Shown here: positions 16,756 through 24,637 of the stretch, piece after piece | How the letters are laid out: each line of letters starts with the position of its first letter | Position numbering within the stretch: position 1 is the stretch's first letter | Assembly (NCBI GenBank): GCA_002084765.1 | Contig: NBMB01000017.1 | Coordinates: 1-64,000 of the forward strand | DNA from: Candidatus Cloacimonetes bacterium 4572_55 | GTDB lineage: Bacteria > 4572-55 | Direction of reading: 5' to 3' | Length of the DNA stretch: 64,000 nucleotides | Translations under genes and position numbers: made by a program | The notes under the pieces: model-generated | The model's database searches: none | What the model was told of the DNA's origin: nothing | The model's input: only the letters and a program-made list of their open reading frames with translations

Positions 16756-17475
16756 TTATCCATGTTTTTCTACCCATTTGATTTCCGCTTCTGATTTTCG
16801 CAAATAAAACGGTTCCAGATTTACCACATCCTCTATTTTTCCCTGACGCAACCGCTCCATGCCGAGGTACGCCACGGTCCCTGCTTGAGGATGCCCGGCA
16901 AAACCCAGAGCAATCAACGCCCTTCCAGGAAGATATTTTTTAATCCGGGGCAGATATGCCTTCGCGCCGTCGCCAGAGAAAATCACGGGCTCAGAAAAAT
17001 TTTCAGCCAAACCCTTGAGAAAAATGTCCGGCGGAATAGCCTGTGGAGGACTGAGTTCGCGCAACGAATTTTTTCCATCACCATGAATCCAATCCGCATA
17101 AAGTGCTGTGTATATCTCCTTTTTTCGGGCGTCCAAGCAGGGGCAGATCAAATGACCTGTGGTCAAAAATCGCGTGGCCATGGCTCGCAAGGTGGATACT
17201 GCGACGACCGGCAGACCGGTTGAAAAACTTAAGCCTTTTATCGTAGAAAGACCGATGCGCAGACCGGTGAACGATCCTGGACCTATGGAGATCGCTAATC
17301 CGTCAAGATCGATAAATCTCAGCCCTGAATGGTGTAATATTGTATCGATCGCAGAGAGCAGACGCTCCGAATGGGTCGCCCGAACGTTCAAGCTATATTC
17401 CGCAATCAGCGAGCAATCTTCTTGAATCGCCGCGCTTCCCTGCATGGAGGCGGTTTCAATCGCTAAAATTCGCAT
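16756..17475 (-). CDS. tsaB: tRNA t6A37 biosynthesis protein TsaB
   Basis: TsaB (YeaZ) is the non-catalytic ASKHA-fold partner of TsaD in threonylcarbamoyl-adenosine formation on tRNAs that read ANN codons. Seen are MRILAIETASMQGSAAI at the start, THSERLLSAIDTIL, and SIGPGSFTGLRIGLSTIKGL, the family signature. The 239-residue length is normal. Its start overlaps tsaE by 20 bases, giving a tsaE-tsaB unit. tsaD is not in the window. Confidence 0.95.
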   Translation of the reverse strand: MRILAIETASMQGSAAIQEDCSLIAEYSLNVRATHSERLLSAIDTILHHSGLRFIDLDGLAISIGPGSFTGLRIGLSTIKGLSFSTGLPVVAVSTLRAMATRFLTTGHLICPCLDARKKEIYTALYADWIHGDGKNSLRELSPPQAIPPDIFLKGLAENFSEPVIFSGDGAKAYLPRIKKYLPGRALIALGFAGHPQAGTVAYLGMERLRQGKIEDVVNLEPFYLRKSEAEIKWVEKHG

Positions 17476-17935
17476 CCAAATACTCCTGAAAACAATGAAA
17501 ATCTCGGTTCGAAAAATGATGAAGCACTATCGACAATTCGCGCCTAAAGGCTGAGATCAGATCAAGCTCTATCTCGATCCGACAGTCGGGAAAATAATCT
17601 GCGGCTCTCTCTGCCCACTCGACAATCGTGATCCCGCCGCCCCAAAAATATTCCTCATAACCCAGCTCTTCCAGTTCGCTCATATCTCCTAATCGAAAAA
17701 GGTCAAAATGATAAACCGGAATTTCTCCCTCATAAATATTGATAATAGTGTATGTCGGACTGTTTACGTAGTCGAGAATCCCCAATCCCTGACAAATCCC
17801 CTGTGTAAAAAGCGTCTTCCCAGAACCGAGGGTTCCGATAAGTGCTATAAAATCCCCGGGAGCCAGATATTTTGCCAATTCCTTTCCGAGTTCCAGCGTT
17901 TTTTCCGGTGAATTCGTCACAACCGTTTGTTTCAT
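17456..17935 (-). CDS. tsaE: tRNA t6A37 biosynthesis ATPase TsaE
   Basis: TsaE (YjeE) is the small P-loop ATPase of the TsaBDE complex. Its Walker A is IGTLGSGKTLFTQG, followed by VNSPTYTIINIYEG and VYHFDLFRL, and the family's EYFWGGGITIVEWAERA. It has 159 residues, as usual. The gene overlaps tsaB. A dispersed repeat copy separates it from asnB upstream. Confidence 0.95.
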   Translation of the reverse strand: MKQTVVTNSPEKTLELGKELAKYLAPGDFIALIGTLGSGKTLFTQGICQGLGILDYVNSPTYTIINIYEGEIPVYHFDLFRLGDMSELEELGYEEYFWGGGITIVEWAERAADYFPDCRIEIELDLISAFRRELSIVLHHFSNRDFHCFQEYLDANFSD

Positions 17936-17946
17936 AATTTTACCTT

Positions 17947-18015
17947 ATCACGGGATTCGGTCCGCAGATTACGTAGATTATCGTAGATTAAGAATTGACA
18001 ATTAAAGAGTTATAT
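17947..18015 (-). repeat. Dispersed CGCAGATTA repeat element, copy C
   Basis: The copy runs from ATCACGGGATTCGGTCCGC through three units, two of them changed to CGTAGATTA/TAGATTA, to GAATTGACAATTAAAGAGTT. It sits between asnB (upstream) and tsaE (downstream), both on the minus strand, and has the same orientation relative to genes as the copies at 5570 and 50693. Confidence 0.85.
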
Positions 18016-18069
18016 GGCTCCTTATTATAGCTCTTCTCTCTATTCTCTGTTATCAGAGGAAAGGATTTA

Positions 18070-20064
18070 TTAAAAATCATCCACGTCTTTTTTCTCGATA
18101 AATTGCTCGTGGAGAATATGAGTCGTGAGCAGAGACGTCAACGCCATTTCCTCTGTGGGGCTAACCGTCCGTCCATCTCGATAGCCGCGCTCGCATTTTT
18201 TCCTCAGATTTCCGACAAACTCAGGGTTGAAATACCCTCTTTTTTTTGTATAGTTCACGTCCAATAATTCCGTAGCGTAATCTGGAGCTTGGGGATGAAA
18301 AAGGGAGGGAAGGATCGGCGCGCGATAGGGTTGTTTGTCCCTTTTGACCACTGCGGGCGGAACTTTGTCGGCGAACATCTTCTTTAATAGATATTTTTCG
18401 TTCAAGCCCAAAATTTTATATTGATCTGGTATGCGCGCGCTCAGCTCGATCAGACGGTGATCTAAGAATGGAAAACGTCCTTCCACCCCATTGGCGGCCA
18501 TCATTCGGTCGCCCTGGGATGATATGAGATAACTACTGAGAAAGGTCTCGATCTCGATATATTGAGCCTTTGCGAGCGGGGAACATTGATCAAAATCCGG
18601 CGGAAGGGAGAGGCGATATTTTTCTATCGCGTCACATCGCGGCGACGCGCTCGCAGAAATATTTTCAAGAATATCTGGAGAGAGAAATCGCATGATCCGT
18701 TCTCCGTTATGCCAGCGTATCAGGTGGGAATAGTGAGGCAAATGCGTCTCTTCCATCCCTTTTCTAAAAAAATTTTTCAGAAATCGATACGTGCGATCCG
18801 GCTCTTTCAGCAAATAAGGATAAAGCCGTTTGATCAGAAGTGGACGACGCTCAGATTCCGGTTGTCTCGCCCAGAAGTGCCGCAGTTTATTCTCCCGAAA
18901 AATATTATATCCGCCAAAAACCTCATCTGCGCCCTCTCCAGTGATCACCACTTTTATTCGGCTGTCCGAGACCAGACCGGATAATTGCATGAGAGGACCT
19001 GGGGCTGATCGCAACAGAGGCTTTTCCGCATGTCTAACCACTCGCGGCAGGTCAAGCACTATGTCGCTATGAGAGCTGACGATGGAGCTATGATCTGTCC
19101 CGAAAAATTGGACAGCTTGCTCTTGATAGCGGGTTTCGTCATAGTCTGGGTCTTGAAATTGGAGCGAAAATGTCTGCAAAGGAGAACGGGTATGCTCCAA
19201 AATCATAGAAACCGTCGCGGAAGAGTCCAGCCCTCCGGAAAGATACGCGGCAACCGGTACGTCGGAACGGAGCCTGATCCGGGTTGCGTCCACCAAAAGT
19301 TCATACGCTTCCTGGAGATAGTCGTCAAAACTGCGATTTTTTTCTAACTGAGAGAGAGGGATCGACCAGTAACGCACAGGTTGCAGACGCGTCTGATTTT
19401 CCTCTTTTTTTGTATGAATCATAAGATAATGCGCGGGCGGAAGTTCCCACACATCTCGGAATGGGGTCTGGGGAGCTAAGGGTGCCCAGAATGTGAAAAG
19501 TTGGGAGAAAAGCTGAGGGTCTATCTCCAACTTGACTCCCGGATACGGAAGAAATGATTTGATCTCCGATGCGAAAAGAAGCGCGTCGTCCTGCCGAGTG
19601 TAATATAAAGGACGAATACCAACCCGATCTCGAGCAAGAAATAGCCGCTGTTTGGGACTGTCCCATAAAGCAAACGCGAACTGACCATTCAGCCGTTTCA
19701 GGCAGTCAACTCCCCACTGGATATAGGATTGGAGCAACACTTCCGTATCCGATGCGGTGCGAAAAGAGACGCCCAGGCTCTGCAGTTCTCGGCGCAACTC
19801 AATATAGTTGAATATCTCGCCATTAAAGATTATGCAATAACTTCCGTCCGGCGAACTCATGGGCTGCCGACCCGTTGACAAGTCAATGATCGAGAGGCGA
19901 GCGTGTCCAAATCCTACCGGACCTTGTATCTGTGCGCCGGACTCATCGGGTCCGCGATGGCGAATCATATCGATCATTTTTTCCAAAATTTCTCGGTCCA
20001 CCACTTCGTTTTTTTCCGCGTGATCGGGAAAATTGAATTTGAGATAGCCGCAGATTCCACACAT
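18070..20064 (-). CDS. asnB: Asparagine synthase (glutamine-hydrolysing)
   Basis: The 664-residue protein has an N-terminal class II glutaminase with catalytic Cys2 (MCGICGYLKF) and the conserved RHRGPDESGAQ and FNGEIFNYIELR. An ATP-pyrophosphatase synthetase domain follows, with PP-loop AAYLSGGLDSSATVSMIL. I placed the start at ATG 20064, since Cys must be residue 2 after Met removal; the frame itself is open 22 codons further. AAGGA lies ten bases upstream. Related proteins occur in exopolysaccharide/exosortase loci, so a role in modifying a glycan rather than in Asn supply is possible. Confidence 0.92.
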   Translation of the reverse strand: MCGICGYLKFNFPDHAEKNEVVDREILEKMIDMIRHRGPDESGAQIQGPVGFGHARLSIIDLSTGRQPMSSPDGSYCIIFNGEIFNYIELRRELQSLGVSFRTASDTEVLLQSYIQWGVDCLKRLNGQFAFALWDSPKQRLFLARDRVGIRPLYYTRQDDALLFASEIKSFLPYPGVKLEIDPQLFSQLFTFWAPLAPQTPFRDVWELPPAHYLMIHTKKEENQTRLQPVRYWSIPLSQLEKNRSFDDYLQEAYELLVDATRIRLRSDVPVAAYLSGGLDSSATVSMILEHTRSPLQTFSLQFQDPDYDETRYQEQAVQFFGTDHSSIVSSHSDIVLDLPRVVRHAEKPLLRSAPGPLMQLSGLVSDSRIKVVITGEGADEVFGGYNIFRENKLRHFWARQPESERRPLLIKRLYPYLLKEPDRTYRFLKNFFRKGMEETHLPHYSHLIRWHNGERIMRFLSPDILENISASASPRCDAIEKYRLSLPPDFDQCSPLAKAQYIEIETFLSSYLISSQGDRMMAANGVEGRFPFLDHRLIELSARIPDQYKILGLNEKYLLKKMFADKVPPAVVKRDKQPYRAPILPSLFHPQAPDYATELLDVNYTKKRGYFNPEFVGNLRKKCERGYRDGRTVSPTEEMALTSLLTTHILHEQFIEKKDVDDF

Positions 20065-20370
20065 AGAAATTGATTCCTTGTTTATATCGAATATATCGAA
20101 AAATTTAGAAAAGAATTCGTATCCCGACAAAGTTTACGATAATAAGGCAAAAATTTAAAGTCTTTTTTGTTTGCCATCTAAAAAAATTTGGATATTTTTC
20201 GATGATTTTAATTTGAATAGGACAGGTTAAAAAAATTTATAGGATTTTTTTCGACCAGGTTTACCAAGAAGGAGAGCTTCTTCTTTGATATGACACAACT
20301 TGTGTTTAAAATCCGACAATTAGCTGACTGTTTGCGCTGGATGGATCAAATATGCTCGTAAATTTAACCC

Positions 20371-20399
20371 TTGACATCATAAAACAAAAATCTTATTTT
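20371..20399 (+). promoter_or_regulatory. Candidate sigma-70-type promoter
   Basis: TTGACA (20371-20376) and TATTTT (20394-20399) have an optimal 17-base spacer. It points to the 20678 gene, 280 bases downstream. Confidence 0.6.
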
Positions 20400-20611
20400 T
20401 AGAAGGATTTAGAATTGGTCTGGTTGGAGAAAATATCTGAGAAAATATTGGAGGAATTATTGGTACTTTGCTAACGATTGCTTAAAGGCACTATTGCCAG
20501 GATCTGAATTTTTTTTAATATAGCTTAAGGCTGTTTCATATTTGTTGTGTCTGCAAGTTGAATCTCGTTGGCGGGTAGCGGTATATCTTTGTATCTATCT
20601 ATTAAGATAGA

Positions 20612-20654
20612 AAATAGAGAACTATCCGTTTTTGGGGGCTCTCTATTTTTTTTT
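20612..20654 (+). terminator. Terminator/attenuator hairpin before the WecA-like gene
   Basis: A perfect 9-bp stem AAATAGAGA/TCTCTATTT (20612-20620 with 20640-20648) has its last T residues extended into a run up to 20654. It ends only 23 bases before the next start codon, so it either ends a small RNA or attenuates the downstream gene. Confidence 0.6.
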
Positions 20655-20677
20655 CATTTTCTCTAATCCAGGAGGTT

Positions 20678-21745
20678 ATGCCTGTGACGTATATTATGGT
20701 TTTTTTAGGCGCGCTGATCAGCTCACTGCTCATAACGCCGACAATAATTCGATTGGCTCACAAACTGAATATATTGGATATTCCCAATCCCAAAAATCCA
20801 GGGAAAATTCACAAAGACCCTATCGCCTTAATGGGCGGTCTTGCAATTTACCTATCCATTTTATTAATAAGCTGTATTTTTTTAGAATTAAGTTTTAAAC
20901 TCGTCGGCATTTTTATCTCCATGACCGTCTTGCTGGCATTGGGAATCGCGGACGATCTGAGGAACCTGGATTACCGGTTTCGATTATGGGTTCAATTCGC
21001 GGTCGCGCTCGCTATCATTTTTATATTAGATATAAAGATCGAATTTCTCGCTGACTATCCGCTGATAGGCTATCCACTGACACTTTTGTGGATTATCGGC
21101 GTGACCAACGCGCTGAATCTCATGGATAATGTAGACGGCGCGACCAGTGGCGTTAGCTTTCTTGCATCCGCGGGTCTGTTCATATTTGCTTGGATCAACC
21201 AGGATGCGCTCTCTGCAGTGATCTCTCTTGCATTAGCCGGCTCCTGCCTGGGATTTCTCTACTTCAACTTCAAACCCGCCTCTATATTTCTCGGCGATAC
21301 AGGCAGTCTCCTTTTGGGCGTCACATTAGCCACCCTGGCGTTAATGGAGACGCGATATTTCTCGCTCTCTTTCAACCATGCCCTTATCCTTCCTTTTGTG
21401 ATCGGCGTGCCGATATTCGACACCACTCTTGCCACCTTGCTGCGGCTATATCACAGACGACCGATCTATATGGCGGACAAAAGCAATCTCACTTATCGGC
21501 TTTTCGAGATGGGATTCTCCCAGGTAGAGACCGTAATTATCGAATACGTCATGGCCGTATTTTTTATCGGAAGTGGATTTTTGCTCTGGAGGTCCAGCCC
21601 GGCTCAAAGCCTATTGATTGTTCTGGGCGTCGGTTCGCTTGCGATCCTATTCGGACTCCGATGCGCCAGCGCGGGGAAGACCGAGAAAAAGATCGCAACC
21701 CAGAGACTTGTCACATCACGAGCGCGTAGCCGCGCGCATTATTGA
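20678..21745 (+). CDS. WecA/MraY-family undecaprenyl-phosphate sugar-1-phosphate transferase
   Basis: This integral membrane protein (355 residues, about ten helices) starts surface polysaccharide synthesis by moving a HexNAc-1-phosphate from UDP-sugar to undecaprenyl phosphate. Seen are the substrate motif KIHKDPIALMGGLAIYLSI, DDLRNLDYRFRLWVQ, the catalytic Asp region NALNLMDNVDGATSG and LGDTGSLLLG. CCAGGAGGTT directly precedes the ATG. The sugar cannot be told from sequence. It may start the glycan completed with the dTDP-rhamnose made by the rfb genes at 29.5-33 kb. Confidence 0.88.
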   Translation: MPVTYIMVFLGALISSLLITPTIIRLAHKLNILDIPNPKNPGKIHKDPIALMGGLAIYLSILLISCIFLELSFKLVGIFISMTVLLALGIADDLRNLDYRFRLWVQFAVALAIIFILDIKIEFLADYPLIGYPLTLLWIIGVTNALNLMDNVDGATSGVSFLASAGLFIFAWINQDALSAVISLALAGSCLGFLYFNFKPASIFLGDTGSLLLGVTLATLALMETRYFSLSFNHALILPFVIGVPIFDTTLATLLRLYHRRPIYMADKSNLTYRLFEMGFSQVETVIIEYVMAVFFIGSGFLLWRSSPAQSLLIVLGVGSLAILFGLRCASAGKTEKKIATQRLVTSRARSRAHY

Positions 21746-21762
21746 CGTTTGTTGGGATATTT

Positions 21763-22845
21763 TCATATCTCCACCGTGAAAATAGAGCCAGAGGGCGCAT
21801 TTTGGAAAAGGGAAATTGTTCCGCCGTGGGCTTTGACAACAGTCTTACAAAACGCTAATCCGAAGCCCACTTGGGCCACTCCCATATTTTTCAAAGAAGG
21901 AATCTGGCTGATCTCGAAGATACGATAATGATATTCAGGCGGGATAGTTTCCCCGTCGTCAATCAATCGGATACGCAATGAAAGGTCATCTTCATCACTC
22001 TCGGGGAATTCTATGACAAGCTGAATCTGGCGGGCGTGAGAATGCTCAATTACATGAAAAAGAAGGTTGTCCATCATGCGTCGAAACAAAATTTTATCCA
22101 TACTGACGATCTGTCCCTGCCCGTTGAAATCAAACGTCAATTCAATCCCTTTTAATCCAGCGGCTTTTTGGTAGAACTGTCCCACGTCTGTGATCATCTC
22201 CGGAATATTCACATTGGTATAGCTGAGAATCAATTGCCCTGATTTCATTCTCGTCATCAGCATCACGTCGTCGATATAGCCGTTCAGTCGATAGGCGTCT
22301 TGATAAATTTGATCCCCGTAATTTTGTATGGAGTCGGCGAAATCAACCATTTTTCGTATGGCGTCCGCGCCTAATAAAATATTGGATAGAGGCGCGCGCA
22401 TCTCTTTGATCAATATATTGGACAGATCCTCGCGCAGTTTCAACGAATCCTGAAGTTCATCGTATTGCTTCTTAATCCGCAACATGGAGCGCACCCTGGC
22501 GCGTAGCTCAACGCCTCGAATCGGCTTGGTTAAAAAATCGTCAGCACCCGCGTCTAATCCCCGCGCCAAGTCCTCCTTGGTGTCCAACGCGGTCAACAAA
22601 ATAATCGGAATATGCTGCCAGTTCTTTTGTCGTTTCACATACCAACATAACTCAAACCCATTCATCTCCGGCATCATCACGTCCATCAATATCACATCCA
22701 CATCATTTTTTCGAAGCCGCTCCAGTGCCTCCCGACCGCTTTCAGCAGACAGCAGTTGATAGCCTTCCCTATGTAATAATCCAGTCGCGGTCTCTTGCGC
22801 ATGAGGCTCGTCATCGATAATCAACACAATATTTTTATCTTCCAT
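21763..22845 (-). CDS. Response regulator fused to a degenerate histidine kinase
   Basis: Residues 1-120 are a receiver with the phospho-acceptor Asp in DVILMDVMMPEMNGFELCWY and the Lys in FLTKPI. A HisKA-like helix pair follows, but the H-box reads LIKEMRAPLSNIL, where the phospho-acceptor His is replaced by Lys. The ATPase domain has RMMDNLLFHVIEH, where the Mg-binding second Asn of the N-box is His, and the D-box is weak (LIDDGETIP). The G2-like VGFGLAFCKTVVKAHGG remains. It is therefore probably a pseudokinase whose output is ligand- or phosphate-gated protein binding. It ends 17 bases from the convergent WecA-like gene. Confidence 0.8.
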   Translation of the reverse strand: MEDKNIVLIIDDEPHAQETATGLLHREGYQLLSAESGREALERLRKNDVDVILMDVMMPEMNGFELCWYVKRQKNWQHIPIILLTALDTKEDLARGLDAGADDFLTKPIRGVELRARVRSMLRIKKQYDELQDSLKLREDLSNILIKEMRAPLSNILLGADAIRKMVDFADSIQNYGDQIYQDAYRLNGYIDDVMLMTRMKSGQLILSYTNVNIPEMITDVGQFYQKAAGLKGIELTFDFNGQGQIVSMDKILFRRMMDNLLFHVIEHSHARQIQLVIEFPESDEDDLSLRIRLIDDGETIPPEYHYRIFEISQIPSLKNMGVAQVGFGLAFCKTVVKAHGGTISLFQNAPSGSIFTVEI

Positions 22846-23025
22846 AAAATCTCCTTTAAATTGATATTTGGAATAATTTTTTTAAAATTGAGAAGATAAA
22901 TAAATTGGTAGAATTATGAATTTGGTCGCACGAATTCAAGGTATAAAAAAAAACGAATCTGTCAACAGTTTTTTCTGACGCCCGTCAAAAGGTTTTTTGA
23001 ATCCATACCACATTTAAAGAAAGCC

Positions 23026-23052
23026 TTGACAAATTCGACGAATCGGTATAAG
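23026..23052 (+). promoter_or_regulatory. Candidate promoter with internal dyad
   Basis: TTGACA and TATAAG are separated by only 15 bases. The spacer contains the perfect dyad ATTCG-A-CGAAT (23033-23043). It lies 65 bases before the DUF5683 gene. The short spacer lowers confidence; the dyad could be an operator. Confidence 0.4.
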
Positions 23053-23116
23053 TTCAGAAAAGGCTCGAAAGAGCGGCTTTATCATCCTTTAATCCTTAGA
23101 GATCGGCTGTGACTCA

Positions 23117-24316
23117 ATGAATCATCCGCGTCTAATTTTTCGATATATCCGAATATTAAACGGAAATTTTTTCGTTCTATTGGCACTTCTCCTGCCAACA
23201 GTCAGCTTCTCCGAAGAGCCGTATCTCAATATTGAGACAGACCCAACGCCGGCTTTGATCCTATTTCAAGGCAAGCCGAAAAGCACGATGCACCAGACGC
23301 CCACCCGGCTTCAAATTTCCCCGACCAACTTTTTTCGGGTGAAAATTTTACGCAAAGGGTTTGAATCCACCGGCGGTTATATCGGACTAAAACGCATCGG
23401 CGGAGATTCGCTCGATATCTACATCTTTGGCACGAGTCGGGTATCCTCTCTCGCTCGTTCCGCCTTATTTCCAGGATGGGGACAGCGTTACACGAGTCAG
23501 TCGCGCAAGGGCTTTTGGTTCGGTGCTCTCAGCTTATCCAGCGCGGGATATACCGGCTATTTACATTATCGCTACAAGTCGAAAAATGACGATCTGGTAG
23601 ACGCCAAAAACCGCTGGATAGAAACAACGCCGGTTTTGGAAAAAGAAAAATCGTGGGATGTATGGGCGGACAAATATCGAGAATCTGATCGCCTTTATCA
23701 TCAGCGAAATTTGTGGGTAGGTTTGACCGGCTATTTCTATGGGGTCAATTTGATTGACGTCTTGATCCTCGCGCCTATGTTTTCCGGAAAAGTGAAGCAG
23801 CCAGATAAACTTTTTTTCAAACTCCCCAAAAAAACACCTTTTAAGGCACTTTTGCGAAGCACCCTGATTCCTGGATGGGGACAGAGCTATGTCGGTAGTC
23901 CAGGAAAGGGTTGGGTATATGGAGCTCTGGTCGGCGTGGGTTCTTACTTTGCGATCGACTATTATCTGGAATATAAAGATGATGTGACTGATTTTAATCT
24001 TTCGCAGGATTACTACCATTTTTTGGAGCGGCAAGGCAGGCCCGTGGACGAATTAAAAGACGCGTTTCAAGCTGTGGAAGATCGTGACCGTCAGGCGGAC
24101 GATTCATTCCGTAAATTCCAATGGGCGTCGGGTATCACAATTGGAATATGGGTTCTGAATATGATTGATATGGGGTTCTCTTACCGTAGCGATGAAATTC
24201 TGAAAGGACAATACTTTACTTCCGACGATTCAACTGGAAAAAATGATACAAAACCTCGCCTCATCGCCGATATTTACGGCGCAAACGCTCGCGTCTTTTT
24301 GAAATGGCACTTTTAA
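23117..24316 (+). CDS. DUF5683-domain membrane protein with a duplicated core
   Basis: The 399-residue protein has an N-terminal signal or anchor (FFVLLALLLPTVSF) and a PEGA-like beta segment (VSFSEEPYLNIETDPTPALI). Two copies of a DUF5683-type unit follow, marked by ARSALFPGWGQRYTSQSRKG (about residue 117) and LRSTLIPGWGQSYVGSPGKG (about 244). Each is followed by GAL and a membrane segment. DUF5683 proteins are common in FCB-group bacteria and have no assigned function. Confidence 0.7.
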   Translation: MNHPRLIFRYIRILNGNFFVLLALLLPTVSFSEEPYLNIETDPTPALILFQGKPKSTMHQTPTRLQISPTNFFRVKILRKGFESTGGYIGLKRIGGDSLDIYIFGTSRVSSLARSALFPGWGQRYTSQSRKGFWFGALSLSSAGYTGYLHYRYKSKNDDLVDAKNRWIETTPVLEKEKSWDVWADKYRESDRLYHQRNLWVGLTGYFYGVNLIDVLILAPMFSGKVKQPDKLFFKLPKKTPFKALLRSTLIPGWGQSYVGSPGKGWVYGALVGVGSYFAIDYYLEYKDDVTDFNLSQDYYHFLERQGRPVDELKDAFQAVEDRDRQADDSFRKFQWASGITIGIWVLNMIDMGFSYRSDEILKGQYFTSDDSTGKNDTKPRLIADIYGANARVFLKWHF

Positions 24317-24637
24317 ATCTGAATAATTTGAAAAAAATATTCTATATTTCTATATTTAACCCCTTACATATCAACTTATTAAATTATTAAATTAGTAAAA
24401 TATAAAAAACTTGCAATAATTTGGATTTATCTATATTTTAAGAATCTATTGCAGTCGAGCATAAGTACTTCGGGAGTTCGTAACTCAAGACGGTGTTTTG
24501 AAGTTGTTTTGCAATAATCCAAAACAACTTCAGACAGATTTATGCCGATGCGCGCTATTGTATTTTTGGAATTATAATATTTCGGAAAATAAAATTCCGG
24601 AGAGATTGACTTAATTAAAAGAGGAGAAGTTCTGACA
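24317..24637. other. AT-rich gene-free region with a perfect 12-bp hairpin
   Basis: No coding sequence is seen. GAAGTTGTTTTG (24500-24511) and CAAAACAACTTC (24520-24531) form a perfect stem with an 8-base loop and no T-run after it. It lies about 105 bases upstream of the PpiD-like gene and may be a regulatory RNA structure or a protein-binding dyad. Confidence 0.5.

Larger units (their letters stand above)
20065..20677. other. 613-bp gene-free region between asnB and the WecA-like gene
   Basis: No convincing reading frame is present. The left end should hold the asnB promoter (minus). The right end holds a good promoter (20371-20399) followed by 210 bases without coding potential and a terminator-like hairpin (20612-20654). 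This is compatible with a regulated leader or a small RNA. A hairpin AAGAAG/CTTCTT lies near 20267-20283. Confidence 0.55.

Noticed and set aside
22900-22975. A mirror-image minus-strand promoter (TTGACA with TATACC) for the pseudokinase gene
   Set aside because: The spacer is about 14 bases and includes a nine-T run. It is too short to call.
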